Origin: Plasmodium coatneyi
Lineage: Eukaryota; Apicomplexa; Aconoidasida; Haemosporida; Plasmodiidae
Assembly (NCBI RefSeq): GCF_001680005.1
Contig: NC_033564.1
Coordinates: forward strand, 1,240,001-1,304,000
Direction of reading: 5' to 3'
DNA: 64,000 nucleotides
Below the pieces are notes generated by a model. That model did no database searches. It was not told the origin of the DNA and saw only the letters and a list, made by a program, of their open reading frames with translations. Both the position numbers and the translations under genes were made by a program. Below, one piece after another: positions 20,780 through 31,575 of this stretch. Every line of letters starts with the position of its first letter. Positions within the stretch are counted from its first letter, which is position 1.

Positions 20780-23700
20780 ATGCAAACGAAAAAGAAGAAG
20801 GAAAGCACCAAAGGAAGAGCCATATACCATAAAAGCGCTTTGAAAAAAAATGCAGTGCCAACAAAGAAGAACTCACAAAAAAATGTAAGACACATTGATA
20901 AGTTAAAAAGTTTGAGTGAAATAAATAATGAAGGAAAGAAAAGCATCCTTAAGAAGGGCATTGAAAAGGTTAAAGAAATAGCAAATTTTTTAAACAAAAC
21001 AGCGAATAAAAACTCCATGAGGGGGAAAAAAAACAGCAACAGGGACAACAATCGGGGCACCGTACTCAGGTTTAATGAGCCAAACAGAAATAAAAGCTTC
21101 ACCGACAAGGAGAAGAAGGAGCATAACTATGGCCGTGGTCCAAGTAAGGAGGATACCCACCCAAGGGGAAGAACTACTAACACAAAGGTAACACACAATA
21201 GAAGCGGACGAACAAACGAAAGGAAAGTTTCCTCCATAGGGAACTTCCTGCTACAGGACGACGTGAGGGAGGAAGAAAGCTTATCCGCCTTGCTCGAAGG
21301 ATTAAGTAAAGGACGAATAGGAAGTAGTGAAGAAGAAGAACAAAGTAGCGAGGAAGTGGAAAGCAGCGAAGTAGTAAGTAGCGAAGTAGAAAGTAGCGAA
21401 ATAGTAAGTAGCGAAATAGTAAGTAGCGAAATAGTAAGTAGCGAAGAAGAAGCAATTAGCAGTGAAAACGCGCTCGACAGTAAGGGAAGCATGCGAAACA
21501 GCAGAGGCACTCCGAGCAGTGGTGAAAGGAGCACCAAGGGCCACCCCGGGCAGGCGAAGACTGAAGATCAGAAAGGCGCAAAAAGTGACAATAGTGCGAA
21601 AATTGGAAAAATTGGAAAAATTGGGAAAAACATGACGAAGGAAGAAAAGGTGAAAGAAGCAAATGTGGCACATTCAAAAAAGCACGATGGAAGTCCAAAA
21701 AATAAAAATAAAAAGGACCACATCGTAATTGACGACAGTAACATTTACATCGTGATAGACGATCTGAATGAAAACCTAAACGACAAAAATGCAATAATAA
21801 ATAAACTAAACATTACAAATGATACGTATAATTTTTTAGTAAATAGCAAGAATGAAATGAGAAGAGAAAAGCGAAGGAACGGTAGTTATTCCTTCATGGG
21901 AGATTCTCACCCTGTTAGCGACTGGGGCGTGGATGTGGAATCGCTCGAGGGGATAGACGTCGATGCAGAGGAGGAGGAGGACTTCTCCGATGAAGGGGAT
22001 GACGACGATGTGGAAGAAGTGGACTATAATAACGGCAACGATGATGACTCCTACGACGACGATGATGACAAGAGCGTGTCGATACGGGGCATCGGGGAGG
22101 ATTCCACGAATGATGAAGTGGAAGATTTAGAGTTTAACGAAATTTACGAGTCCCTTAAAATGGAAACGGAATACCTGCACGCGTTAGAGGAATCCAAGGA
22201 GGAGGAAGCGCTACCCGAGGGGGAGCAGGTAGGGGATAATATCGAGGTGACCTCCAAGAAGGAGGACAAAACGGACCAGGTGGACCAAATGAAAGACGAA
22301 AAACACGACAAAGGTGCGATTAACTACCAGGTAGACGTACCCCAACTGAAGGAAAGCAAGCCGGCCGCCTCAGACAACCCCGAGGAAGACGCCCCTTTGG
22401 TGAACAAAGGCAACATCGAAATGAACGATGAGGGGTGTAGGAAGTCTGACGAAGAGTCTATATCCAATCCGTTTGAGGGTAAAAGGAAGAACTGTATCAT
22501 GGAGTGGAAGGAGGTGCAGCCAAAATGGGAAGAAGCGCTGCTGGAGGACAAGTCAGATCAAGTAGGGGAACATTGGAGCGAAGCGTCAGTAATACCCATA
22601 ATACCAGTAGTGCCTGTACTACCCGTGATGCCCCTAGAGGAAGGTTTAGAGGAATTGCGTAACTTGCAGGAAATACACGACCTACGCGAACTGGAGGAGA
22701 TGTCAGAGCAGGAAGAAGCAGAGGCGGAAAGTAGAAAAAGGAGGAAAAAAATGGACGACAAGGGAAAAAGAGAAAAGCTAAAATTTAACAACCAAAAGGA
22801 AAGAAGGAGTAGCAAAAGCGACGAACTAGACAGACTATATAAACAGATCAACAAAAAAGGTACGAACATTCAGGGAGAGGTGTTAGAGGAAGTTTCAGAC
22901 GAAGAGGACGAATTGAACTCTGCACAGTACAGTAAGATTGTAAAGCTAATATCCATTTCGAAGAATTTTTCTAAATACAACATGAGTATAGACCTTACGG
23001 AGGACGACGAAGGGGTAGAACTCTCCAACGTAGGTTATACCTTCAAAGAAAGGGGAAAAAACTTGGACAATGCAGGTAAAAACAGAAGCAAGGAAAAGAC
23101 AGTCCTACTTCCATTGCGGATAGAAGGTTTGGAAGTGAGTCCGATTGACAAGAGGGAAATAAAAAAAACGAGCTTGAAAGATATGAAAAGGAGAGACGAA
23201 TCAGAACAGAGGAAAGAAGAAAAAAAAACAAAACTGAAGAGGAAATATAGCAACGAGGGGGTAGGCAGTGATTTAAAAACGGGTAAACAGGGTAGCCATA
23301 AAAATGCCAACCTGAAGGAACCCACCCAAGGGAAGGAGGAAGATCTGAAAAGCGGCGTGCACCGAAAAGTAGGTGAACCCTCCAAGGGTGCCGGTACTCC
23401 AAGCAGTAAAAGGAAAAATGTGCAGGAAGGTGAGGAAGAAAATGTAACCAAAAAGATAAAGAAGGACGAAGGAATGGATACTGCGGCAGAGGGGAACGAA
23501 GAGGTAGAAGAACGAGCGGGTGAAGGCGCACCAATGAGCGAGCAGCAAAATGTGAGCGAAGAACCCTCGATTGTCGGAGAAAAGGGGGAGAAGGAAGAAG
23601 AGAAGGCACAAACAGGGGAAGCCAAGTCAGACCATGCAGAGGATGTAGGAATGAAGGAAGAAGCCGAGTCTTTTGGAGACATGGCAGAGGAAGACGCCGA

Positions 23701-24442
23701 AGTGAATGCTGTACTGAAGAAACTTATAGAACAGGGCACCGGGGCGGGGGAAGAGGAGGAGGTCACAGTGGAGGGAGCGGAACTGGAAGAAAAGGAAGTG
23801 TTCGAGGAGGTTATGGAAAAAGGAGAGGAGAATGAGGACGGGGTTGTCGAAAAGAAAGGAGACGTTAACATTGACGGTAAGGGGAACGGAATTGAAGAAG
23901 AAAAGACCGAGTCGGATAAATTCCAAGAAGTAGCTGAAGAGGTGTACGAAGAGCTGGAGGAAGCAACGAAGGAAGAGGAGTATAAGGAGGTGGAAGAGGC
24001 GGAAGATGTAGACGAGGTAGAAGCGGTAGACGAGCTAGACGAGGTGAAAGAACAGGAAAGTCAAAAGGACATATACACGGAAGGAGTAGTGAACAAAGAG
24101 GATGTCCCTGCCACCGAGGGGATGCACAGCGATGAGGAAAGTGACCCACAAGAAAAGGAGGATAAAAGTAAACTAAGCGAAAGTGCGAATGAAATTCTTG
24201 TCGAGGAGAGTAGCAAACAGTATGAAGTACCTAACAACCATAGCAATGACAACAGATCGACCAACTCCGACTACACAGATTTGAATGTGTCCTCGAGGAA
24301 AGTATCTTATAAAGATGCAGAGGGTTACGAACTGGACAAGGAGAGCTCGCTAAAAACGTTGGAAGCATTTAGCGGCGGGGAACGCCTAGAAATGGGGACG
24401 GAGGAATGTGATGAGAACCCAAGCATGTTGGGAAAACCTTAA
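20780..24442 (+). CDS. Large acidic low-complexity Plasmodium protein, probably nuclear
   Basis: A single exon encodes 1220 residues from an ATG. The N-terminus is strongly basic (TKKKKESTKGRAIYHK and several KK clusters, resembling nuclear localisation signals). Residues about 190-225 are a SSEV/SSEI serine-glutamate repeat. Residues 395-430 are poly-acidic (EEEEDFSDEGDDDD). Residues 315-329 contain two IVIDD motifs and residues 737-743 read IDLTEDD; all three resemble SUMO-interaction motifs. The last third is glutamate/lysine-rich repeats. No enzymatic domain was recognised. The only near-ordered stretches are around residues 315-355 and 700-760. The gene lies between RRS1 and L35. Inferred to be a nuclear or nucleolar SUMO-binding scaffold, with low confidence in function but high confidence in the gene. 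Confidence 0.85.
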   Translation: MQTKKKKESTKGRAIYHKSALKKNAVPTKKNSQKNVRHIDKLKSLSEINNEGKKSILKKGIEKVKEIANFLNKTANKNSMRGKKNSNRDNNRGTVLRFNEPNRNKSFTDKEKKEHNYGRGPSKEDTHPRGRTTNTKVTHNRSGRTNERKVSSIGNFLLQDDVREEESLSALLEGLSKGRIGSSEEEEQSSEEVESSEVVSSEVESSEIVSSEIVSSEIVSSEEEAISSENALDSKGSMRNSRGTPSSGERSTKGHPGQAKTEDQKGAKSDNSAKIGKIGKIGKNMTKEEKVKEANVAHSKKHDGSPKNKNKKDHIVIDDSNIYIVIDDLNENLNDKNAIINKLNITNDTYNFLVNSKNEMRREKRRNGSYSFMGDSHPVSDWGVDVESLEGIDVDAEEEEDFSDEGDDDDVEEVDYNNGNDDDSYDDDDDKSVSIRGIGEDSTNDEVEDLEFNEIYESLKMETEYLHALEESKEEEALPEGEQVGDNIEVTSKKEDKTDQVDQMKDEKHDKGAINYQVDVPQLKESKPAASDNPEEDAPLVNKGNIEMNDEGCRKSDEESISNPFEGKRKNCIMEWKEVQPKWEEALLEDKSDQVGEHWSEASVIPIIPVVPVLPVMPLEEGLEELRNLQEIHDLRELEEMSEQEEAEAESRKRRKKMDDKGKREKLKFNNQKERRSSKSDELDRLYKQINKKGTNIQGEVLEEVSDEEDELNSAQYSKIVKLISISKNFSKYNMSIDLTEDDEGVELSNVGYTFKERGKNLDNAGKNRSKEKTVLLPLRIEGLEVSPIDKREIKKTSLKDMKRRDESEQRKEEKKTKLKRKYSNEGVGSDLKTGKQGSHKNANLKEPTQGKEEDLKSGVHRKVGEPSKGAGTPSSKRKNVQEGEEENVTKKIKKDEGMDTAAEGNEEVEERAGEGAPMSEQQNVSEEPSIVGEKGEKEEEKAQTGEAKSDHAEDVGMKEEAESFGDMAEEDAEVNAVLKKLIEQGTGAGEEEEVTVEGAELEEKEVFEEVMEKGEENEDGVVEKKGDVNIDGKGNGIEEEKTESDKFQEVAEEVYEELEEATKEEEYKEVEEAEDVDEVEAVDELDEVKEQESQKDIYTEGVVNKEDVPATEGMHSDEESDPQEKEDKSKLSESANEILVEESSKQYEVPNNHSNDNRSTNSDYTDLNVSSRKVSYKDAEGYELDKESSLKTLEAFSGGERLEMGTEECDENPSMLGKP

Positions 24443-26033
24443 ATGAGTTCCTTCGATAATTTCCCCTGCCGCGCTCGCCATTTCGCTTTTTAATTTTTCC
24501 CCACCGCCGAGTACCTCTGACCCCTTGTCATTATTAAGGTAGGAGAATCAATGCGCATGGCGCAGCAGCTGCCCACAGGAGTTGTGAATACAGGTGTGCC
24601 CCAGGGTGAAACCCCTGATCGAGCATCTATACGGATACGTGCATGTGATGTGTAGATGCACAGCTGAATCATTTCCCTCCTGAATTTTTAAAATTTTAAA
24701 AATTTTAAAAACCCCCCTGCTGCGCGATACGCCGGCTGTATTATTTACCACCCTAAAATGTAGTGTTCTTTTTTTTTTATTCATTCCTTTTTTCCACATG
24801 AACATTGCGTCCGTGCCTCAAATTAAAACTTGTTTAAATGTTTCGTCGCGTGAAAAAATATCAGCGCTTTACCTTTCGGGTGGAGGATAGTTCGTCCGTG
24901 GACAGCCACCAAAAATTTCTGTCCCCCCCGCTTCTTATTTCCCTACACAGAGGTGGGGGTTACTTAACCATGAGTAATGTAACCCGCATTTGGTCGTCCT
25001 AATCCTTTACATTTGGGCATTAAAAATTTTCTTTAACAAATGGGTTAGGCACTTCGCTTATGTCACGTGTGGAGGGTCTTTCCAACAGGATTCAACACGA
25101 TCACACGTAAATGTAATTTTTTTTTTTTCATGCATTACGAAGGGGATATACTTCCCCCCGCTTGGAGCATTTCTTCATTTTTCGAAAGTCGCACATTTCT
25201 GGGCTTTAAAAAAAAAAAAAAGAGGGGGAGAAAAGCTCCGCCCATTTTTGCGCAACTGGGAAGTATATAATTTTTTAAAGTGTTAAAAAAAACGGATGTA
25301 GGACTTCCGTTGCGACGCCCCGCCTATACAAATATACTTCTTATATACATATATAAAGATATACGTACATATATACAGTAATATATATGCATACCTTATG
25401 CGTAGGCGCAGGAATGCACTTGCCATCGGGTGGATGGTGCATCGGGGCGATGGCCACCGCAAAGGGATGAAAGGGGGGTATGCCCTCACCCCGCATTACA
25501 ATGAACCATTTGCAAGATCCGCGTATGCCTGCGTGCCCCGCGACCGGCATAAAAAAAAAACGTAGTGAAACTTCTCATCGGGTCGAGCTTTTTTTTTTCG
25601 CGCATCTTAAAAAATTTCGGGGAAGTGCTACAAACTCGGATAGGGCAACAAAAAAACGGGAAGCGATAAATGGGAAAAAAAAAAAAAAAAAAAAAAAAAA
25701 CACCCACTCAACTAGTAATAATCCAACCAACGTATTTAACCAACGCACGCGAAACAACGCGTACGCAACGCATGCGAAGGAACCCAAGAGTTGTGCTCAT
25801 CGAAGGAATTACCTTTCCGTTGTTCCATTTTTTCCACTAAACAAAAAAAAAAAAAAAGCGTAATCGCAGAGCAGGCGAGCAGTTATTTTATTAATCCCCG
25901 CACTGACAACGAAACGAACTGAACTATACATAAATCACCCATTGATTTAGCTACCTCACAGAAGAAGGATATCCTCCCCAAGGGAACCAACCACAAAAGC
26001 ACATCATTACATCTACGCGCTCACTTTGGCAAA
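24443..26033. other. Intergenic between the acidic protein and L35
   Basis: Contains A/T tracts (A13 near 25208, A24 near 25677-25700, A15 near 25842) and an ATATAC-rich stretch at 25330-25395. This is the expected promoter region of the ribosomal protein gene. No coding exon seen. Confidence 0.55.
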
Positions 26034-27032
26034 ATGGTAAAAGAGAAAATGGAAATTTTATTTTATTAACTCCCCATAGATGGGATTATGACGGACTGAT
26101 ATGGAGAGGGGCGGAGATGAGTAGAAATGGTGACTCTCCCACAAGGCGAACTATACTAGCATATAAAAGATGGGCACCTTGGGGGAAGCATAAAAAAAAA
26201 AAAAAAGGAGTTTTTTACGCAGAGATGAATCTGCTGCGTTGCCGCGTTCATCCATGACCACACGTGATCGTCGCTCACACTTCCTTTTCCCCCCCCGTCG
26301 CAGAGTAACGTTAAAGCATTCCAATTGAGGCCCCTCAAGAAGAAGGAGCTGCTAGATAAGCTGGAGGATTACAAAAAGGAGCTGAGCGGCTTACGCATTA
26401 GCAAAGCCATAGGGAACTCCGCAAAGAACTCCAAAATATGCAGCGTTAGAAAGAGTAAGTTTTTTCGGACGCGCCTTCCATTCGTCCTAGTTGGCTATAT
26501 GCTGTCCTTTGTGAATACGACTAATAGGGGACTCATTGTGGAGCCCTCCTTCCTGCTTGGTTGTCGTTTTCCCTTTCACACTACTTCCACACATAACCGA
26601 AAACACTCATTGTGCTATTTTGTCCCCCCATTTTTCTTACCCCCAAAGACATCGCTCGAGTCCTAACGGTCTACAACCAGAAAAAAAAAATGGAACTGAG
26701 AAAAAAATACAAAAATAAAAAATTCAAGCCTTACAACTTGAGAAAAAAATTAACCAAAGCGAAGAGACTGCAGTTAACCCCAAAGCAGAAGGCCGCCATG
26801 ACATTAAGGTGAGCAAGTCTTACAAAAAGGAGGAAAAAAAAAAAGTTGCGGCACAGTTTATGTTTGCCGTTCCGCCGAGAGAAACACCATCGTGTAAAGT
26901 TTCACCTGCATTTGTGTAAACAGTGAAACATTTTTATCCCCACATATATATATTTTTTTTCCTTCTGGCAGAACGCAAAAGAAAGTGGAAAACTTCCCGA
27001 AGAGAAAGTACCTCCTAGTCCATAAGGCATAA
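26034..27032 (+). CDS. RPL35: 60S ribosomal protein L35 (uL29)
   Basis: Four exons are joined: 26034-26036 (ATG only), 26304-26454, 26649-26808 and 26972-27032, giving 124 residues, the usual size. The protein reads MSNVKAFQLRPLKKKELLDK, then LRISKAIGNSAKNSKICSVRK, NIARVLTVYNQKKKMELRKK and KFKPYNLRKKLTKAKRLQL, and ends RKYLLVHKA. These match the uL29 helices and the RKSIARVLTV core. It sits at the peptide exit tunnel of the large subunit, near the SRP site. Splice sites ATG|GTAAAA, A|GTAAGT and AG|GTGAGC are clear. The first exon holding only the start codon is common for ribosomal protein genes. Confidence 0.95.
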
Positions 27033-27483
27033 ACGAACGTGCCTTATGAAGGCCCCCTTTTTAACGACAAAACTTTATTTTTCCATATGCCGTTGTTGTT
27101 ACTTTTTTATGACTCTTCTCTCTGTTATTTCATGCAGCTAGCTATTTTTTTTTTTTTTTTTTTTTTTTTCCACTTTGGAACTTTAACGTGTGAAAAAGAA
27201 CTTGAGCTAAACCAAATGGAGAAGTGATAGACCGTATCGTTGAACTACGCACATAGTAACATTACTTTAGGTGGGTGGTTAATTTTTTTTCGGCGGGGAA
27301 ATGTACCCACAAGTCAAACTCGTGTGTGTACGTACAAAAGTAAAATTTGCACAACGCACTAAATTAAAATGCTTCACAAAAAAAAAAAAGGTGATCAACT
27401 GTGCTACTGATCGGTGTGACCACGATGGGGTTGTAATACCATCCTGAGCTGCTCCAACTGTTACACTCAGCACTTGCCTTCCA
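27033..27483. other. Convergent 3' spacer
   Basis: A short spacer between the L35 stop and the stop of the minus-strand seven-exon gene. It has a T23 tract near 27147-27169 and nothing else recognisable. Confidence 0.55.
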
Positions 27484-29263
27484 CTAGGTCAGCATCTGCG
27501 GGTCGTCGTGGAAGGCCCAAGGGTTGCTTCGATTTTCCGCCTTATATATCCGCCTGTTCTTATCATTCTCGTAAATATAATCGTACTTGTTAAAGACGAG
27601 TCGTCTTTGCTGCACAGGTGGGATGGGGTGAAGGGGGGGAGGATGAGGAGGACGACGTGGAAGTTGAGTTGTGCAAACTGTTCGTAATAATGGGCATGCA
27701 ATTTCCTAAGATGGAGTAGCTTCGTTCCCCACGGGGGATGATGGGGAGGTGGGCAATGTTTTTTTTTTTTTGTGCGCAGTGTTACGTGTCCTATTTTGGA
27801 AAAGGGGATGTTGCTATGCCTGACACACACGGATTCGTCGATCGGGTCAATCCAGTGCTGAATGGTGGGTAAAATAAGGTGAAGAAGACACAAGAGTAAG
27901 CAAAGCGGTGGAACCTTTGCACACATGTATGTGTAGCCCTGCAGGTGGTTCATAGTGGACCGAACGTACCTCGCTAATTAGCGTGACCTTGGCCCCAGGG
28001 TAGTGCTTGTTAATGAGGAACCTAAGACAATGAAGGGGGGGAGGGGATTAAAAAAAAATGAAGGTGATGATGAAGTTAGACAAACATGGGGAAAGGACAA
28101 ATGGGAGAAAGCAACCCTTTGTTTACCTTAAATAATTTTTAATTCCGTGGAAGTGACCTAAATAGCCGTTGTACTTGAAGGCGAAGTGCCCCCGCTTTGC
28201 GCCCATTAAGGTGCATATGCCCATACCCTTCGAAAGGATAAGAAAAAAAAAGAGCACACGGGTTTTGCAATATTGCGGCAGTTGCGAATGGGGAAGAGCG
28301 AAACTACTCCGTCTCTGCAGAACATGCGCGCACTAATTGGACGCTTTCGCTTCCTGTGTGTACATTTCCCTGGTCAAAGATGTTGAGAACGGCCTTAATC
28401 TTTTCCACTTCGTTTGGGTCGACGTCCCGCTCTCCGAACACCATTTCGATGGGCGTGTGGCTATAAAGGGGGGGAGGGGAGAAGAGGAACGGGGCAGAGG
28501 GAAACATGTGAAAAAGGGGAAGGAATAAATGATGGGATACGAAGAGGGGGAGAAAACTAAAGCTGGACCCGCCGCACATATTGCGTGACACCACCTGCGT
28601 GTTCATCACTCCTGTTGTCTCCTTTTGTCTTACACGTCGTCAGTTTTGCCCGTGCCCATTTCTTCCACGTTGTACAGGTAGCCGACATCGGGGATTTTGT
28701 AGCTGTTTGGGAAAAAAAAAAAAAAAAAAAAAAAAAAATGCGAAAAAGCTATGAACAGGTCAGGCAAAATGGAGAAAAAAAACGCACAATTTATGAACAC
28801 ACAGCATGGAAAAAAAAAAAAAAAAATGATACACATATATATATGTACACACGCACATACACCCATATGCCACTGGCAACGCTGCGAAACTTTCATTCCT
28901 TCGGACGCGCAACTGAGGGGCCTACTTCTTCTGCGCAAGGTTGGTACTTATGACGTAGTCAAAATCTTGGGACTTCCTGAGCTCTCCATATTCAAAGTTG
29001 GGGTATATTTTGGGCCTCCTGAGTTTAAAGGGTGAATCGTCATATATGGGATACCCCCACAAGAAGACCTTGGAGTTGTTTCCCCTGTTTGTTCGGTTGG
29101 TTTTTCCCCTGTTTATTCGGTTGGTATTTCCCCTGCTTGTTTTTCTTGGGTGTAGGACGAATGATGGGCAAGAATGGACGCCCCTGCGCTTAAGGCGGAA
29201 TGGTCCCACTCCCTGCTGGACGTGAAAAGCGATGCACACAAGAATGAGCGCAACGCATTTCAT
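27484..29263 (-). CDS. Conserved Plasmodium protein, probable apicoplast target, unknown function
   Basis: Seven exons join in phase: 28926-29263, 28634-28702, 28364-28460, 28127-28227, 27970-28021, 27786-27857 and 27484-27609, totalling 284 residues. The start MKCVALILVCIAFHVQQG is a clear signal peptide. It is followed by a basic, Asn/Arg-rich stretch with a 10-residue tandem repeat (NRINRG/NRTNRG), as in apicoplast leaders. The mature part is ordered: KVFLWGYPIYDDSPFKLRRP, then PDVGYLYNVEEMGTG, HTPIEMVFGERDVDP, GICTLMGAKRGHFAFKYNGY, HWIDPIDESVCVRHSN and a C-terminal ENRSNPWAFHDDP. No known family was recognised. Because each junction closes a codon, the model is reliable even though the function is not. 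Confidence 0.82.
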
Positions 29264-30093
29264 GTTTTCCCGCCAACCAAAGGAACAACGCTGTGGAGGG
29301 GAACAGGAAGGAGGAGCTACCACAGTCCAAATGACAGTTGACCAGACCTCCTTAACATACTGTTACGTAGGGGAACCCCACTCACATGGTAAATTAGCAC
29401 ATCGCAAGGAAAGTGGTATTGTGCATTTACACATGCAGGAAGTGACACAATTAGCCGTAACAGGGAAAACTGTTTTGTAAAAAAAAAAACTCCATAATTT
29501 TGGGAAAAGCCTAGATGGAGTGAAGGAAATTTGCCCATCCTGAGCCACCCGGAAAAGGGAGAAAAAAGGGGCAAACTTATTTGGTATGTATACATGCATA
29601 TGTACGGTGCACAACTCTGTGCCTACGGCTGTGCCACGGGGTAATGAAAAAAAAAATTACTAAAAAAGTGCCCTCCCCCGCTACTCATTTGCAGCAAAAA
29701 ATTGATAAAAATCAAGAGGATCACCAAGCACAGCGGCGAAGGGGCGTATTTTGCCAGGAAACAAAAACGCGTATAGGCATAACATCCACCCCCGCGTATC
29801 TCATTGTGTGTCACTTGGCGCGAGAACGAATCGCATACAATTCAAGCTAGCCGATTTGTGAGGCACTTCTGCGTATTACAAGCGAAGGAACTAACGGGCG
29901 AATTTTTCTTCCGCGTGCGTGGTGAGCGATGTAATTTTTTTTTTCCCCCCCACCCCCTTTAAGTTACTCGCTGCTGGCAGAAGGAAGGAGTTGCACGTTT
30001 CGGCATAGCAGCGCTAACCCAATTGGAGCACTCCAAATAAGCATTCCCCTTGTGGGCTTACTACCTGTCGGTGTGCCCCCCGCCTGAAACGAG
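29264..30093. other. Divergent intergenic region
   Basis: This is the promoter spacer between the seven-exon minus-strand gene and the plus-strand mitochondrial protein. Contains short A and T tracts and chance frames only. Confidence 0.55.
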
Positions 30094-31575
30094 ATGCTAC
30101 GCGTGAAGGGCAGGATCCGGGGGGAAGTGTTCCCCCTGAGGAGGCACTACACAAACAACAGCCGTGGAATGCTGAAGGAGTACGTTTACACAAAGTATCG
30201 AATTAGTCTGCCACACATCAGCAACGTAAAGTACGACGATTTGTATCTTTCCCAACCGAGCAAAGATGACCTCTATACATTCACCAAGAAGGTCCCCATT
30301 TTTTTACGTTACTTAAAGTTGATAACATCGATGGAAAATCGGAATGAAGATTTTGTAGAGTTTGCCAAGAGGTGCGAAAGTGGACTCACAACAGAAAAGG
30401 ACGTCTACCTGACGAAGGAGGAACTACTAGACGTTATGTTCTTAAATGGGTATTCGAAAAAAGAAATAAACGCGCTAGACTTAGCATTTACCAACAGCTA
30501 TGAATTCCACTACCCCGAAATTGCTGCGCTGTTCAAACTGGAGGAAGAAGAAGTGTACAAATTTTGCCTCAAAAAGAGGAGTGAAAATCCAGAGAAGTTA
30601 TTTCATTTGAAATTTATGAAAGAGAAAAACCTCCTGTCATCATATGGCCTTATATTTGTCTTCCTCTACTTTGGCCTAAATAACGTCGTGTTGAGTAACG
30701 CTTGGTTCCTGTCGAAAACCATCCCGTTCTTTTCCGTCTTCTACATGCTAGCTTCTCATTTTTATAAGGACATTTGGAACTTCCTCAATAAGGAAAAAAA
30801 ACTCATGATAGAACAGAATGAGGAGAATAAACTTGCTGCAGAAGAAATCCTATACAACCAACTGAAGCTGTATTCCAAGGATACGGAATGCAGTGCCAAC
30901 CTGACCAGCTTTAAGCAATACTGCAATGAACTAATTAAGTACTACAGAAGAGCCTACATAAATGAAGAAAGGAAAAAAATTCACGACCAGCTGGAAAAAA
31001 AACTCAACGAAATATACAATGCAGAAGTGAAGTATAAGAACTCACTACAGCAAATCCTCGTCCAAGAGATCCTTAAAATGACGTACCAAAAGGTGGAAAC
31101 AGACCCCAACTTCTACAACAGCATCCTTAACGACAGTATTAACAATATTAAGGGAATTACACAAGACGATACGCTAATTAAACACGTGAAGAACCAGCTC
31201 ACCTTTGTGAAAGAGCTAGACAATAAGAACCCCCTTGTTAAAAATATCCTTGCGCAGTACGAACTTACGAAGGAAGGATATGTAAACCAATTCGTGGTGC
31301 AAAAGGAGGAAGCCAACAAAGTCAAGGCGATCATTTCCAAGTGCGGACTCGATTTAAACAAACTGAATAAGGAGGACTACGGAGAGCTACTCAAACTGTA
31401 TGTTGCCATAAATAATCGTTTCGGTTTCTACACCAATGAGGAGGAAATCCCCGCCGTGGTGCCAAAGGATGAAGATTCCAAGCACGCCGCCGACAGCGTC
31501 AACCGGGCCATTGCCCAAGCTAATCGGCAGGCCCGTGAGCGCAATTTGGTGGCCTTCATGCAGGCCTTCCAGTAG
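30094..31575 (+). CDS. Mitochondrial membrane/coiled-coil protein, ATP synthase stalk-like
   Basis: A single exon of 493 residues starts MLRVKGRIRGEVFPLRRHY, a basic amphipathic presequence. Residues about 80-170 are helical and acidic. Residues about 180-226 contain two hydrophobic segments (YGLIFVFLYFGLNNVVL and TIPFFSVFYMLASHF). From residue 230 a long charged helix follows (NKEKKLMIEQNEENKLAAEE, then ERKKIHDQLEKKLNEIYNAE), ending with NRQARERNLVAFMQAF. Membrane anchors followed by one very long helix is the layout of the peripheral-stalk b subunit of F-type ATP synthase, which is highly diverged in apicomplexans. The assignment is by architecture only; it could be another inner-membrane protein. 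Confidence 0.8.
   Translation: MLRVKGRIRGEVFPLRRHYTNNSRGMLKEYVYTKYRISLPHISNVKYDDLYLSQPSKDDLYTFTKKVPIFLRYLKLITSMENRNEDFVEFAKRCESGLTTEKDVYLTKEELLDVMFLNGYSKKEINALDLAFTNSYEFHYPEIAALFKLEEEEVYKFCLKKRSENPEKLFHLKFMKEKNLLSSYGLIFVFLYFGLNNVVLSNAWFLSKTIPFFSVFYMLASHFYKDIWNFLNKEKKLMIEQNEENKLAAEEILYNQLKLYSKDTECSANLTSFKQYCNELIKYYRRAYINEERKKIHDQLEKKLNEIYNAEVKYKNSLQQILVQEILKMTYQKVETDPNFYNSILNDSINNIKGITQDDTLIKHVKNQLTFVKELDNKNPLVKNILAQYELTKEGYVNQFVVQKEEANKVKAIISKCGLDLNKLNKEDYGELLKLYVAINNRFGFYTNEEEIPAVVPKDEDSKHAADSVNRAIAQANRQARERNLVAFMQAFQ

Noticed and set aside
22558..23871. Long serine/phenylalanine-rich antisense frames opposite the 1220-residue gene
   Set aside because: They are the complement of GAA/GAG-rich codons; the plus frame is continuous and starts with ATG.
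28304..28609. Independent 101-codon minus-strand frame
   Set aside because: Its coding part is only exon 3 (28364-28460) of the seven-exon gene; the rest is intron.
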